Origin: Sphingobium xanthum
GTDB lineage: Bacteria; Pseudomonadota; Alphaproteobacteria; Sphingomonadales; Sphingomonadaceae
Direction of reading: 5' to 3'
Assembly (NCBI RefSeq): GCF_019737615.1
Contig: NZ_JAHKKS010000010.1
Location: forward strand, 62,001-126,000
DNA length: 64,000 nt
Shown: positions 1 to 8,910 of the stretch, in pieces
How the letters are laid out: the number at the start of each line of letters is the position of its first letter
Numbering within the stretch: position 1 is the first letter of the stretch
Notes under the pieces: model-generated
What the model was told of the DNA's origin: nothing
Database searches by the model: none
What the model saw: only the letters and a program-made list of their open reading frames with translations
Made by a program: the position numbers and the translations under genes

Positions 1-697
1 CGAGCTCGGCGTCGGCAAAGGGATCGGGCAGCGTTTCGGCGCTCTTGTTCTCATGCGCGCGCCACGCGGGCGCGTCTAAGAGTTCCGGCGCAGGCCAGGC
101 GGACATGACGGCGTCGATTATCGACGGCGCCTTGAGACCGGAGGGTAGGGCGACTGCGAACCGGCCGGACGCGGCCGGGCTTTTGCGGTCGATGGCACGG
201 CTTATGCCTCGCCCCGGCGCGGCCGTGCGGGCAGCAGGCGTCGATCCGGGCAAGCGCGCTCGCGCCGTTGCCGGTAGCGGCAAGGATCGAGGGGCATGCC
301 GCGCTGCCGCGTGGCGGAGCGGCACGCTGGCCATGGCACGAACCGGGTCTGCGGGCGTGGACGGCTTGCCCAGCCCCGCATCTCGCGGAACCATTGCTAT
401 GCGGGGCGATGCAATCTCGCCCGAGAGGGCTTCATCCCGGGAGCCTGACGGCGCGAGATCGGGATCGGTACCGGCGGCGTCCCGACCAACGAGACCCGTA
501 ATGCGCGTCTCAACGGGATCAACGGCACTACTCGACCGAGTTTGCGGATGGTCGAGGGTGCTGTCTGTCTCCAGACCGCCGGGCACGCTATCCTGTGCGT
601 CGCTCTCCTCATCATCCCGCACGAGCCGCGACAAGGCACTGACGAGCCGGTCGAAATCGGGTGCGATCCGTCGCTGCAGAGCCATGAGGTCGGTCAT
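1..697 (-). CDS. Partial protein of the contractile-tail cluster, function unknown
   Basis: An uninterrupted frame begins at an ATG at 697 and runs leftward to the window edge, about 232 codons without a stop. Its start overlaps the stop of the preceding gene as ATGA, which supports translational coupling. The product opens with MTDLMALQRRIAPDFDRLV, followed by a long Pro/Ala/Arg/Ser-rich stretch that looks disordered. I recognise no domain. In contractile-tail loci the genes after the tube are usually an assembly chaperone, the tape measure and baseplate proteins, so this is probably structural or assembly-related. That is inference from position. The C-terminus lies outside the window. Confidence 0.55.
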   Translation of the reverse strand, partial: MTDLMALQRRIAPDFDRLVSALSRLVRDDEESDAQDSVPGGLETDSTLDHPQTRSSSAVDPVETRITGLVGRDAAGTDPDLAPSGSRDEALSGEIASPRIAMVPRDAGLGKPSTPADPVRAMASVPLRHAAARHAPRSLPLPATARARLPGSTPAARTAAPGRGISRAIDRKSPAASGRFAVALPSGLKAPSIIDAVMSAWPAPELLDAPAWRAHENKSAETLPDPFADAEL

Positions 698-1164
698 CCC
701 GCGTCTTCCGCGCCCGTCTCGCCGAACTCGATGCGGCTCCAGCCGTTGTCCGGCAGCGTCTGCGGTCCTGAAGCCGAAACCAGCGCCTCGACGTCGGCGA
801 TGCGCTCGGCTTCGACGGCGGACGGCATCAGCCCGAACTTCATCGCCAGAGCGGCCTCGGCCTCCGCGAGCGGCATCTGGCGGTCTTCGCGATCGGCTCC
901 GAGCAGATGGAGGCCGGCATAGGCAAAGAGCCGGGCCAGTTCGGGCGGCGGTGCGGGATCGAAGAGGAGCGCGCAGAAGCCCTCGGCCAGCGCCCCGCCA
1001 TCGGCCTGCCCCGCCGAACAGGCCGCGCGCAGCAGTCGCTTGCGCTCGCCCCAGTTCCAGTCGCGCAGCATGAAGCTCTGCTCGCCGAGGCGAAGATACC
1101 AGCGGTCCAGCGCCGGATCATATCCGGCGTCCGCTTCCGGCAGGTCTGGTATCGATTGTCGCAT
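694..1164 (-). CDS. Small contractile-tail cluster protein, possible tail assembly chaperone
   Basis: The predicted protein has 156 residues. I chose the ATG at 1164 because the upstream part of the open frame overlaps the tube gene and reads as shadow sequence. The N-terminus (MRQSIPDLPEADAGYDPALD) leads to a segment with LGEQSFMLRDWNWGERKRLL, then acidic and leucine-rich helical sequence. It lies 25 bp after the tube gene and overlaps the next gene by 4 bp, so it is co-transcribed with the tail genes. Its position after the tube and small acidic character would suit a tail assembly chaperone or a tail-completion protein. I see no diagnostic motif. Confidence 0.5.
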   Translation of the reverse strand: MRQSIPDLPEADAGYDPALDRWYLRLGEQSFMLRDWNWGERKRLLRAACSAGQADGGALAEGFCALLFDPAPPPELARLFAYAGLHLLGADREDRQMPLAEAEAALAMKFGLMPSAVEAERIADVEALVSASGPQTLPDNGWSRIEFGETGAEDAG

Positions 1165-1189
1165 CGGCCCTGCGCGCCCGTCGTCCCGC

Positions 1190-1591
1190 TCAGGACGCCG
1201 GCGCTTCCTCCTCTCGCATCCGTGTCGCGGTGAAATGATAGACGGTCTCGGCGTGGCCGCCGGTCCCCAGCGAGAGGCTCTTGTCGTGAATGAAGCACTC
1301 GTCGAACACCACAGAGCGCCCGCCCGCCGAACCGCCGAGCGTCGCCACCAGCTGGAAGGCGTCGGGCGCCTGCGCCAGCGTGTCGAGGCCGGGCGCGGCC
1401 GAGGCGATCTGGAGGCGCCCCAGCACCTGAAGCTGGCCGTGATAGACGCCGACCCGCTCGGCCTGGCCCAGCGCATAGACCTGGCCCTGCGCGCGCTCCT
1501 GCCGGAACTCGATGGTGCGCACGCCGGCGATGGGCTCGCCGTTCACCAGGATGCGCGAGCGATTGGCGTCGTAGAGATTGGGTAGCGCCAT
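1190..1591 (-). CDS. Contractile-tail tube protein
   Basis: This 133-residue protein begins MALPNLYDANRSRILVNGEP and is rich in beta-strand patterns, as expected for the inner-tube subunit of contractile tails. Tube proteins of phage tails, tailocins and extracellular injection systems are about 130-170 residues and follow the sheath gene directly. Here the gap to the sheath gene is 30 bp in the same direction. The protein would polymerise as stacked hexameric rings inside the sheath. The call rests on size, fold-like composition and gene order, since the sequence of tube proteins is poorly conserved. Confidence 0.65.
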   Translation of the reverse strand: MALPNLYDANRSRILVNGEPIAGVRTIEFRQERAQGQVYALGQAERVGVYHGQLQVLGRLQIASAAPGLDTLAQAPDAFQLVATLGGSAGGRSVVFDECFIHDKSLSLGTGGHAETVYHFTATRMREEEAPAS

Positions 1592-1621
1592 GGCCTAGTC
1601 CCTCCTTGGCGTTGCTGGTGC

Positions 1622-3961
1622 CTAGTTCTTCACGCGGATCGTGGCGTAGATATAATCGATCGCCCGGACTGGCCGGACCGCGATGTCGATCCGCGCGATG
1701 CCGGCCGCGACATCGTTCTGCGAGGCATAGACCAGCACCTCGAAGGCCGGCGACTTGCCGTCCACCGAGGGCACGAGCGATCCATCCCGCTCCATCTGGG
1801 TAAAGGTGGCCTTGATCATCTGCTCCAGCGCGGTGCGCTGTTCGGCATTGTTAAGCTCGCCGATGAATCGCTGGCTGATCGCATTCACCTCACGAATGCA
1901 GCGATCGGCAACACGCACGACGGAGATCTGGAAACCATCCGTCGCAATGCCCTTGATGCAGATCGTGCCGCGCCCCCGACGCTCGGCGATGACGCAGAGA
2001 TTGCCATCGGGACCGACGAGCTTGTTGAGCTCGCTTTCCGAATAGGGAACCAGCGGAACGCCTGGCTGTGCGACCGTCTTGAAGGTGGGCGAGGCAAAAT
2101 ATTGTAAATGGCCGAGCAGACCGGCGAGCGCGCCTTCCGCGCCGCTGGGCGACACCAGCACGAAGCGACGATCGGTCACTTCGTCGCGATGCGCGATCAG
2201 CGCCTCGATGTCGCGATTGGCCGATGGCGGCGCCGAGCCAAGCACGATGCGCGGCTTGGCATTGTCGGTCTGGGCGCGGGCATGGCCGATCAGCGCCTGC
2301 TGCACGGCCGTACCGCTCAGATTTTCGTCCTGCCAGTCCTGCAAACCGGCAATGACCAGATCGACTGCATCTTCCGATGCGAGCGCGTCGATCGCTGACT
2401 GCCAGGCGCCGATGCCCGGCTGCCGCCCGCCCAAGAAGCTGCGCGGCGCGAACGTCGCCATCGGCCAGCGCGTGATGCCCTGATCGGTTGCCGGGTGAAG
2501 CGGGATCGCGCGGATCAGCGTGCTTTCGGCCGCGAGCAGTGCAGGCAGGAACCGCGGCGAGTCGGGATCGAGCGTCAGATCGTCATGCGCTTCGCGCGCC
2601 TGCAGCGCGCCCTGAGCCTCGATGCCGACGGTGATACGAACGGTCCCTGCTGTCGTGCCGTCGAGCACACGCACCCGGATCGGAGCCGCATCGACCCCGG
2701 CCGCTGGTCGCAATTCGAGGATGTCCGCGGCTGGATTGTCGCGGCCACGGTAGCGCAAACGGGGACCCGGATCGCGGCCGCCGGCAAGATAGCCGTTATT
2801 GGTGCCGCCGGCCGTGGGCAGGGCTTCCGGAGCGCCGGCGAGGGTCGCCTGAACATCCGGATCGCCACCCGTTGCGGCATTCACCGCGTCGACGATAGCC
2901 TGTGCGGACGACAGGTCGGCATAATCGGTGGTGCGGTTGCCTTCCACGCGGATGGTCAATGTACGGCTCGGCGCGAGCGCGGTCGCGGCGAGCGCTGCCG
3001 GCGGCAGATCGCCCAGCCGTTCGGCGCGGACGTCGGGATCGCTGTTGAGCGCGGCGACCACGGCCGCGACGCTGGCAAGGCCGGGATAGGTGCGGGCCGT
3101 CGCTCCGGCCGGCGCGACCGTGACGGCGCGCGTGCCGCCTGCTTCCTCGACGACGGTCAGGCTGGTGCCTTCGCCCCCCGCTCCCGGCGCGGCGGCGCGC
3201 ACCCGGACCGAGGGCGCATCGCCAGCGGCATTGAGTACGAGCGAAGCCCGTCCCACGCCGAACTCGACGCTGATCCTGTTGCCGATCTCCCCCGGCGTCC
3301 GGGATGACAGGCTGATGAGGTCGGCATTGCCTGCCCCGCGCAAGATGAGGGTCGCGGCGCGGGCTGCGCCGTCCTCAAAGCCGCGATCGTCGGGGTCGGC
3401 AACCGGTAATGTCAGCTGAAAGGACGGATCGATCGCTACCACCGCCGAACTGTCGCGGTTGATGACAGTGAATAGGTCGCTGGGATCGCCCGGGCGCAGG
3501 ACCAGATTGTCGTGCCGCTCCACCGACCGGCCCTTATGCAGGATTTCCAGCGAAACGCGGCGGACCGTACGGCGATCCTGCGCAAGGACGCGGATGATGC
3601 GGGCCGAAAGCTGGTTGCCCCATGGTCCCACGGCGCGTGCGCGCAACTCGACAACGTCTTGATTTTCGTCGTCGGCCAAGACCAGCGAGGCGACGGCGCC
3701 GGAACCCGGATCCACGGGCGAAACGATCACCTCGGAAACACCGTTCACGAGCGCGGAGACCACTTCGGGAAAGGAGAACCGCGTCGAGGGGCCGAGCAGG
3801 TCGAACAATTCCTGCGTCGTCGTCAGGCCGATCGTGCCCTCGCGCGGGATTTTATCGACCACGCCGACGGCGCCCAGGATGCCCGATCGAGCCGGTAGGG
3901 GCGGCGGAACGTCAAACCTGGCTTCGACGCTGACGCCAGGAACGATGAGTGTGCGCGGCAT
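1622..3961 (-). CDS. Contractile tail sheath protein
   Basis: This 779-residue protein has the classic sheath ends. The N-terminus (MPRTLIVPGVSVEARFD) resembles the PGVYVEE-type opening of sheath subunits. The C-terminus carries the conserved domain with FIGELNNAEQRTALEQMI and ends DIAVRPVRAIDYIYATIRVKN, which matches the family's RPVRPxxYIxxTI pattern. A subtilisin-like-fold middle region is expected around residues 450-650. It is longer than many sheaths (400-500 residues), implying surface-exposed insertions in the first half. A strong purine-rich ribosome site (GGGAGGA) precedes the ATG. It is the first gene of the visible cluster. No capsid or terminase gene is in view, so prophage, tailocin and injection system remain open. 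Confidence 0.85.
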   Translation of the reverse strand: MPRTLIVPGVSVEARFDVPPPLPARSGILGAVGVVDKIPREGTIGLTTTQELFDLLGPSTRFSFPEVVSALVNGVSEVIVSPVDPGSGAVASLVLADDENQDVVELRARAVGPWGNQLSARIIRVLAQDRRTVRRVSLEILHKGRSVERHDNLVLRPGDPSDLFTVINRDSSAVVAIDPSFQLTLPVADPDDRGFEDGAARAATLILRGAGNADLISLSSRTPGEIGNRISVEFGVGRASLVLNAAGDAPSVRVRAAAPGAGGEGTSLTVVEEAGGTRAVTVAPAGATARTYPGLASVAAVVAALNSDPDVRAERLGDLPPAALAATALAPSRTLTIRVEGNRTTDYADLSSAQAIVDAVNAATGGDPDVQATLAGAPEALPTAGGTNNGYLAGGRDPGPRLRYRGRDNPAADILELRPAAGVDAAPIRVRVLDGTTAGTVRITVGIEAQGALQAREAHDDLTLDPDSPRFLPALLAAESTLIRAIPLHPATDQGITRWPMATFAPRSFLGGRQPGIGAWQSAIDALASEDAVDLVIAGLQDWQDENLSGTAVQQALIGHARAQTDNAKPRIVLGSAPPSANRDIEALIAHRDEVTDRRFVLVSPSGAEGALAGLLGHLQYFASPTFKTVAQPGVPLVPYSESELNKLVGPDGNLCVIAERRGRGTICIKGIATDGFQISVVRVADRCIREVNAISQRFIGELNNAEQRTALEQMIKATFTQMERDGSLVPSVDGKSPAFEVLVYASQNDVAAGIARIDIAVRPVRAIDYIYATIRVKN

Positions 3962-4456
3962 GGGCTGGTCCTCCCTGTCGATGACGCAGGCAACCGCGCA
4001 AGGTCGAAGGGGTTTCGAACCATTGGGGTCGTCTGAACGTCAAAGCCCGAGACATGCACAGCAATGCGAAGATCGAAGGCGGTCCCAAGCAGTAGTGCCG
4101 CTCTGTTGGCGACTCTGCGACCCGCTTCATTAAGGATTAAAGCTAATTCCTGTTGCTCCGTCAATCGAAGGAACTGCATCGCCCACGAACCTTCGGCGCT
4201 CTCTTCACGGACGCCGATGCCGGATTGGCGCGTTCTTTGGCCACGTCAGACTTCATGCGGGGCATTGTCCTTGCCGAATGCAGGGTGGCTAATAGAGGCG
4301 TTCCGTTGCGCAGGTGCGTTGAACTGATATGTCAGCTTGCGTCCGGTCGCGTGCAGTGGACCGGAAAACGGTCGCATCGGCGTCGATCATCATGTCTTTG
4401 ACGAGTAAATGGCATGCCGCGCGCAGCTGAATCGACGACGAGCGAGGTCGGAATAT
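3962..4456. other. Gene-poor gap of about 495 bp before the tail cluster
   Basis: This stretch separates the leftward alkylphenol-type operon from the leftward tail cluster. It is less GC-rich than its surroundings in places, notably around 4130-4150. One short minus-strand frame begins at 4179 and runs into the sheath start, but it has no recognisable domain and was not called. The promoter of the tail cluster probably lies here. I see no clear -35/-10 pair, attachment site or RNA gene. Confidence 0.4.
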
Positions 4457-4825
4457 TCAGGCCGAGACGCTCTTGTCGATCGTGACGAGGATTGTCGCGC
4501 GGCCCAGGCGCTCCTGTCGCGCCCGCAATCCGCTCTCGCGCGCCAGGCCGCACAGGATCAATGCCTTGTCCCAGCGCACCAGCGCAAGCGCACCGCCTGC
4601 CGAGACGATCCGATTTTCCAGCCCGTCGCGCCATTGGCGCACGAGGTCGGCCTCTACGGTCACCCGGTTTGCGTGATCGCGCCGTTCCGCGATCCGTCGT
4701 GCTTCTGCCGGAAGCGACGGATCAACCAGCAGCATGCCATTGGATATAGCCGCGGAGAGGCGGATCCCACTGGTCGCGCTCGCGATCGCCACAGCTGTCA
4801 GCATCTCGCGTCGCGTGACGCTCAT
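4457..4825 (-). CDS. Small Tat-signal protein at the end of the flavoprotein operon
   Basis: A 122-residue protein starts MSVTRREMLTAVAIA, a twin-arginine-like signal (RRxML followed by a hydrophobic stretch), so it is probably exported folded to the periplasm. The mature part is rich in Arg/Ala and has no motif I recognise. It overlaps the cytochrome c gene by 4 bp (ATGA) and is the last gene of the operon. It could be an accessory or chaperone-like subunit for the flavoprotein-cytochrome complex. That is inference from context only. Confidence 0.55.
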   Translation of the reverse strand: MSVTRREMLTAVAIASATSGIRLSAAISNGMLLVDPSLPAEARRIAERRDHANRVTVEADLVRQWRDGLENRIVSAGGALALVRWDKALILCGLARESGLRARQERLGRATILVTIDKSVSA

Positions 4826-5205
4826 TTTCGGCTCCTCGTCAGATAAGCGGCAATTGTATCCAGTTCCGGATCGCTGACCTCGCCCCGGCTGATGCGCGGC
4901 ATGTTGCCAATCCCGCCGCGCGCTGCAGCGACGATATAGTCATGCGTCAGGTCACGGCGATCCTCCAGCATGGCTCGCGCCGGATCGACGCGCCGGGCGA
5001 GGATCACCGTGCCCATGCCCATCTGGCGATGGCACATCGCGCATTTCTCGACATAGAGCCTCTCGCCGGCAGTCCTGGCGCTGCGATCCTGCATGACCCC
5101 GAGCGTCATGGCATTGCCGGTCTGCGCCTTGGGGGCTTGCGTCTGCTGCGCGGCCGCCCCGACGGCGAGCAACAGTAACCCAGCTGCCATCGCTGTCCCT
5201 CTCAT
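4822..5205 (-). CDS. Periplasmic c-type cytochrome, electron acceptor for the flavoprotein
   Basis: A 127-residue protein with a cleavable signal peptide (hydrophobic residues 5-18, AQQ at the cleavage region) and one haem c motif, CAMCH. A downstream Met in NMPRISRGEV is a candidate axial ligand. The C-terminal helix (ELDTIAAYLTRS) is typical of class I cytochromes c. It overlaps the flavoprotein gene by 4 bp. In 4-cresol dehydrogenase (PchCF) and eugenol hydroxylase (EhyAB) a small cytochrome is the partner that takes electrons from the FAD subunit, and the same role is likely here. Confidence 0.85.
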   Translation of the reverse strand: MRGTAMAAGLLLLAVGAAAQQTQAPKAQTGNAMTLGVMQDRSARTAGERLYVEKCAMCHRQMGMGTVILARRVDPARAMLEDRRDLTHDYIVAAARGGIGNMPRISRGEVSDPELDTIAAYLTRSRK

Positions 5206-6737
5206 GCCCGCTCTCCGCGCGATGCGGCAGGCCAGATGCCGCTTTTGCCGGGCGCCAATATGCCATTGGGATCGAGCGTATCCTTCACGCGCTCGTTGAG
5301 CTTTCGGAGCGCGCCGCCGCCATGGTCATAGGTCGAGGCGACCAGATCCATATATTCGATATGGGTTCGATATTCGCCATAATGCTTGGCCTTCGCATCG
5401 GCGACCAACTCGCGGAACATGGCATCGACCCGGCCCATCATGTCCGGGTCGTCACGGTCGAACAGCAGTTGATTGACGTTGGTGAGCGAGCGCTCGCCGA
5501 AGGCGAAGCTGGCATGATAGTCCATGCCGTACTTCTCGTAGAGCGCGTAGGTCCGCCGGAACTGATCCATGGCGAGATCGCCTTTTGCGGGCAGCACGGG
5601 CGAATAGCCGACATGACCGCCGCGTCCGCCATGCCAATTGGCGTTGGCGAGCGGGAAGCTGATCGGCACGCCGCTGAACGGCGATCCCTCAGGCTTCCCA
5701 TCGCTGCGCAACCAGCGCGTCGGCTTCATCGAAAGGACAGGTTTGCCATCGAACGCCCTGGCGATCACCTTCGCGGCCGCGTCGGCCATTTCGACATGAC
5801 CATAGGTCCGCAGCTGCACGCTCCACCAGCCGATGTTGAAGCGCTTGCGGATGGCGGTCACAACATCCTCCCCGAGGGCGCCCTTGGTCTTCGTCCATTG
5901 CTCGCGTGTCGTCATGACCGAGGCGGATCGCAGCCAGTTGCCGATCGACGGCGCCTGCCGGATCACACCCTCGCGGCGCAGTGGCGCGATCGTGTCCACG
6001 ACCCAACCGAGATCGTCGATCCCGTCAAACTCCAGATCATAGCCCAGCACTGCCTCCGGCTCCGGCATCAGCCACAGGCCGAGCTTGGTCACGACGCCGA
6101 AATTGGACTGGCAGAACATCTGGTCCCAGCCGGGACCATAGCCGTTGCGATAGAGCTGCCAGGTTTTCGAGCCGGTCATGGCGCCCATGCCGGTGCGCAC
6201 CAGTTCGCCGGTCGGCAGGACAACCTCCAGCCCGCAAATCTGCGCCGCATGATCGCCATAGGGCGTGTAGCCGACGCCGCGATCGAGCGCGTTGCCGGCA
6301 ACGGACCCCCAGCTGTTGCCCGGCACGGAGAGCCAGAAGGGCAACTTGTTCTGCTGCAGATGATCGTAGAGATCGAAGAAGCCGACACCCGACTCGACCA
6401 GCGCCGTACCGCCTTCCGGATCGACCTCGATGCGTTTCATGCGGGTGAGATCTAGGACGACCGATCCCTTGACCACCGGCGCCGCGCCACCATAGCCGAA
6501 ATTCTTGCCACGGCTGATCTGCCAGAGCGGCACTTTGTGGCGATTGGCGATGCGGACGATCTCCTGCACCTGCTCGACGGTCGCGGGCGCCACTGCGGCG
6601 CCGGGCATATGCCGCGTCTCGTCCGGCGAATAATGGTCCGCATAAGCTGTGCGGTCTTCCTCCGAGGAGAAGACATTGGCGGCGCCGATGGCCGTGCGGA
6701 AGTCGGCGAGCGCGGCGGGGAGATTGGCAAGGCTCAT
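5202..6737 (-). CDS. FAD-dependent oxidase of the VAO/4-cresol dehydrogenase family
   Basis: A 511-residue flavoprotein of the vanillyl-alcohol-oxidase family. Residues 40-110 form the FAD-binding PCMH domain (TVEQVQEIVRIANRHKVPLW, then RGKNFGYGGAAPVVKGSVVLDL). The PGNSWGSVAGNALDRGVGYTPYGDH stretch also matches 4-cresol dehydrogenase flavoprotein subunits. The start at 6737 gives a normal family length; the open frame extends upstream only as shadow of the transporter gene. With its cytochrome partner it probably hydroxylates or dehydrogenates the para side chain of a phenol (p-cresol, 4-alkylphenol or eugenol type). The exact substrate cannot be read from sequence. Overlaps on both sides (ATGA) indicate a tightly coupled operon. 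Confidence 0.85.
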   Translation of the reverse strand: MSLANLPAALADFRTAIGAANVFSSEEDRTAYADHYSPDETRHMPGAAVAPATVEQVQEIVRIANRHKVPLWQISRGKNFGYGGAAPVVKGSVVLDLTRMKRIEVDPEGGTALVESGVGFFDLYDHLQQNKLPFWLSVPGNSWGSVAGNALDRGVGYTPYGDHAAQICGLEVVLPTGELVRTGMGAMTGSKTWQLYRNGYGPGWDQMFCQSNFGVVTKLGLWLMPEPEAVLGYDLEFDGIDDLGWVVDTIAPLRREGVIRQAPSIGNWLRSASVMTTREQWTKTKGALGEDVVTAIRKRFNIGWWSVQLRTYGHVEMADAAAKVIARAFDGKPVLSMKPTRWLRSDGKPEGSPFSGVPISFPLANANWHGGRGGHVGYSPVLPAKGDLAMDQFRRTYALYEKYGMDYHASFAFGERSLTNVNQLLFDRDDPDMMGRVDAMFRELVADAKAKHYGEYRTHIEYMDLVASTYDHGGGALRKLNERVKDTLDPNGILAPGKSGIWPAASRGERA

Positions 6738-7966
6738 GAGGGGACGACCTCCCTGGTTCGGAGTTCCTTTTCGCGCAGGATCACGACCTGCACCGCGGAG
6801 ACGATGCCGATGCCCACGAGGAGCGCGCCAGCATAATAGGGCATGTCCGGTCCGCCGGCCTGATAGAAGAAGCCGAACAGAGGCGGGATCGTGATCCGGC
6901 CGAGCGCATTGGTGGCCATCACCAGGCCATTGACGCTGCCCTGCGCTTGCGGGGGCGTGCTGCGCGAGATGAGGCCCCCGGCGGTGGGAAAGGCGATGCT
7001 GTGGCCCGCCATCAGCAGCGACATGAGCATGACGGCCGCGATTGGCTGGCGGATCATCGGTTGCAGGATCATGCTCAGCGCGAGGACGATGAGGCCGGCG
7101 ACGATCACCCGGCCTTCGCCGAAGTGCTTCGTGGCCGGGCCGATGAGTACGAGTTGCATGAACACGCCCGTCGCACCGACCGCGATGAAGGTCAGCCCCA
7201 GCTCGTGCGTCGTCCAGCCGAAGTTGCGCGCCGTCCAAAGTCCGAACACCGCTTCCATCGAGGCGAAGGTGCCGATACCGATGAAGGTGATGGCGAACAG
7301 GCGGATGAGCAGTTGATGCCCCCCTACGAAGCTGAACGCATCGCCTAGCTTTGCCGAAGGTCGCGACCGACCGCCGGCGTTGGTCTCGACGAGAATGAGG
7401 ATGCTCCAGATCGCAGCGGCGCCGGCAATGGCGGCCGCACACAGGATCGGCAAGCGGAAGCCCGATAGGCCAGCCTCGGGTGCTGCGAGCAATCCGCCCA
7501 AAGCCGGCCCGATCGCAAAACCGAGATTGATGCCGACCCCCAGCAATCCCATGCTCCGCGCCCGTTCTTCCGGCCGCGTCACATCGGCAACATAACTCGC
7601 GCAGACGCCCATCGTGCCGCCGAAGAAGCCGGAAAGGACGCGGATTGCGAGTGCAAGCCAATAGTGCGCGACGAAGGCGAAAGCGACATAGCTGAGCGCG
7701 GCACAGGCCGTGGTGAGGATCAGGATGCGCCGCCGACCGTACCGATCGGACAGGCGCCCCCAATGGATCTCGCCGAAGACCCCGCCCAGCGAATAGGCCG
7801 CGAACAGCATCGTTACCTGCACGGGCGAAGCGTCCAGTTCGCGCCCGTAAAAAGGCAGCAACGGGATGATGAGGCTGAAGCTCGCGAAATTGATGAAGAC
7901 GATCGCGAGGATCAGCAACAGCGCGCCGATCGGGAGCCCGCGCGGTTGAGCCGCGTCAGCCGGCAT
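6734..7966 (-). CDS. MFS transporter
   Basis: A 410-residue major facilitator transporter with about 12 membrane segments. The loop 2-3 signature appears as WGRLSDRYGRRRIL. I chose the ATG at 7966 (MPADAAQPRG), which overlaps the SMP-30 gene by 11 bp. The longer start at 8032 would push deep into that gene. Its place between the lactonase-like and flavoprotein genes implies uptake of the pathway substrate or efflux of a product. Drug-efflux-type MFS proteins have similar sequences, so the direction of transport is unknown. Confidence 0.8.
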   Translation of the reverse strand: MPADAAQPRGLPIGALLLILAIVFINFASFSLIIPLLPFYGRELDASPVQVTMLFAAYSLGGVFGEIHWGRLSDRYGRRRILILTTACAALSYVAFAFVAHYWLALAIRVLSGFFGGTMGVCASYVADVTRPEERARSMGLLGVGINLGFAIGPALGGLLAAPEAGLSGFRLPILCAAAIAGAAAIWSILILVETNAGGRSRPSAKLGDAFSFVGGHQLLIRLFAITFIGIGTFASMEAVFGLWTARNFGWTTHELGLTFIAVGATGVFMQLVLIGPATKHFGEGRVIVAGLIVLALSMILQPMIRQPIAAVMLMSLLMAGHSIAFPTAGGLISRSTPPQAQGSVNGLVMATNALGRITIPPLFGFFYQAGGPDMPYYAGALLVGIGIVSAVQVVILREKELRTREVVPS

Positions 7967-8825
7967 AGCGCGGCTCCGCAATGCCGCGAGCGCCAAGTCC
8001 GGTGACGACGAACACGTCGCCGCCGCCATCATTCTCCTGCCCCAGCAAAGCGAGATCGATGCTCGTCACATAAAGCTCGTCCAGATTGGGGCCGCCGAAC
8101 ATGACGCTGGCCGGGCAACGCACGGGCATGTCGATGCTCCGCTCGATATTGCCATCTGGTCGATAGGCCACGATCTTGCGTCCTTCGCAGATCGCGATCC
8201 ACATGAGACCGTCCGCATCGACCGTCGCGCCGTCCGGGATGCCGCCTAGTTCGCGCGTGTTGGCGAACAGGCGCTTGTTGGCGACGGCGCCGGTCTCGAT
8301 GTCATAATCATAGGCGTAGATTTCGTAGGGTAGGCTGTCGGAAAAATAGAGCGTCTTGTTGTCCGGCGACCAGCAGGGGCCGTTGCTGATCGCGATGTCA
8401 CGATCCAGCTCAGCGAGTGCATGGTCCGCGCCGAGGCTGTAGAGCGTTCCATAAGGCCGGCAGTCCCGAATGTCGGAATCGCCCGACCCCACCACGAAAC
8501 GCCCGCGTCGATCGACTTTGCCGTCGTTCATCTGCGCGCGGGGATGGATGTGATTGGCGCTCGCGAGTAGCTCGACCGCGCCGCTTGCCAGATCGAGTGC
8601 CGAGATGCCGTCCTTGAGTGCGACGATCGCGCCGCCGCGTTCGCGCAGCGCCATCGATCCGATGATCTGGCCTACGTCCCAGCTTTGCGTCTGTGCGTTG
8701 GCAGGATCGAAGCGATGAACGGCCTTGCCGACGATATCGATGAAATAAAGCGCCTGCTCCTCGACATCCCAGAGCGGCCCTTCGCCCACGAGACAATGTA
8801 CGGTTGGGACGCGATCGATCCGCAT
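7956..8825 (-). CDS. SMP-30/gluconolactonase/LRE family protein
   Basis: A 289-residue six-bladed beta-propeller of the SMP-30/regucalcin family. Family features visible are the N-terminal metal-ligand Glu in LVGEGPLWD, the HPRAQMNDGKVDRRGRF block, ISNGPCWSPDNKTLYFSDS with the metal-site Asn, and GGIPDGATVDADGLMWIA with the catalytic Asp region. Members hydrolyse lactones using a divalent metal. It is the first gene of the operon and starts 50 bp from the TetR-type operator. A lactonase in an alkylphenol-like operon is unusual; it may open a lactone or quinone-methide-derived intermediate, which is inference. Confidence 0.8.
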   Translation of the reverse strand: MRIDRVPTVHCLVGEGPLWDVEEQALYFIDIVGKAVHRFDPANAQTQSWDVGQIIGSMALRERGGAIVALKDGISALDLASGAVELLASANHIHPRAQMNDGKVDRRGRFVVGSGDSDIRDCRPYGTLYSLGADHALAELDRDIAISNGPCWSPDNKTLYFSDSLPYEIYAYDYDIETGAVANKRLFANTRELGGIPDGATVDADGLMWIAICEGRKIVAYRPDGNIERSIDMPVRCPASVMFGGPNLDELYVTSIDLALLGQENDGGGDVFVVTGLGARGIAEPRYAG

Positions 8826-8874
8826 GTTGACCCCTCCAAAAAAATGCGCTTGCCAGTTATGGCCTATGAATTAT

Positions 8875-8887
8875 TTATCAATGATAA
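8875..8887. promoter_or_regulatory. tetO-like operator between SMP-30 and tetR-type genes
   Basis: TTATCA-A-TGATAA is a perfect inverted repeat with a one-base centre. It contains TATCA-N-TGATA, the core of classical tet operators. It sits in the divergent intergenic region, 50 bp from the SMP-30 start and 24 bp from the chosen regulator start. It is therefore placed to control both directions. Confidence 0.65.
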
Positions 8888-8910
8888 GGAAGCGGGTCGT
8901 GGTGGTCAAT

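Noticed and set aside
3823..4179. A 118-codon minus-strand frame crossing the sheath start
   Set aside because: It overlaps the sheath gene and its strong ribosome site. The first part looks protein-like but matches nothing I know.
6738..7763. Extension of the flavoprotein frame upstream of its start, giving an 853-codon frame
   Set aside because: The extra part overlaps the MFS gene in another frame and has low-complexity Arg/His-rich sequence. The family length fits the ATG at 6737.
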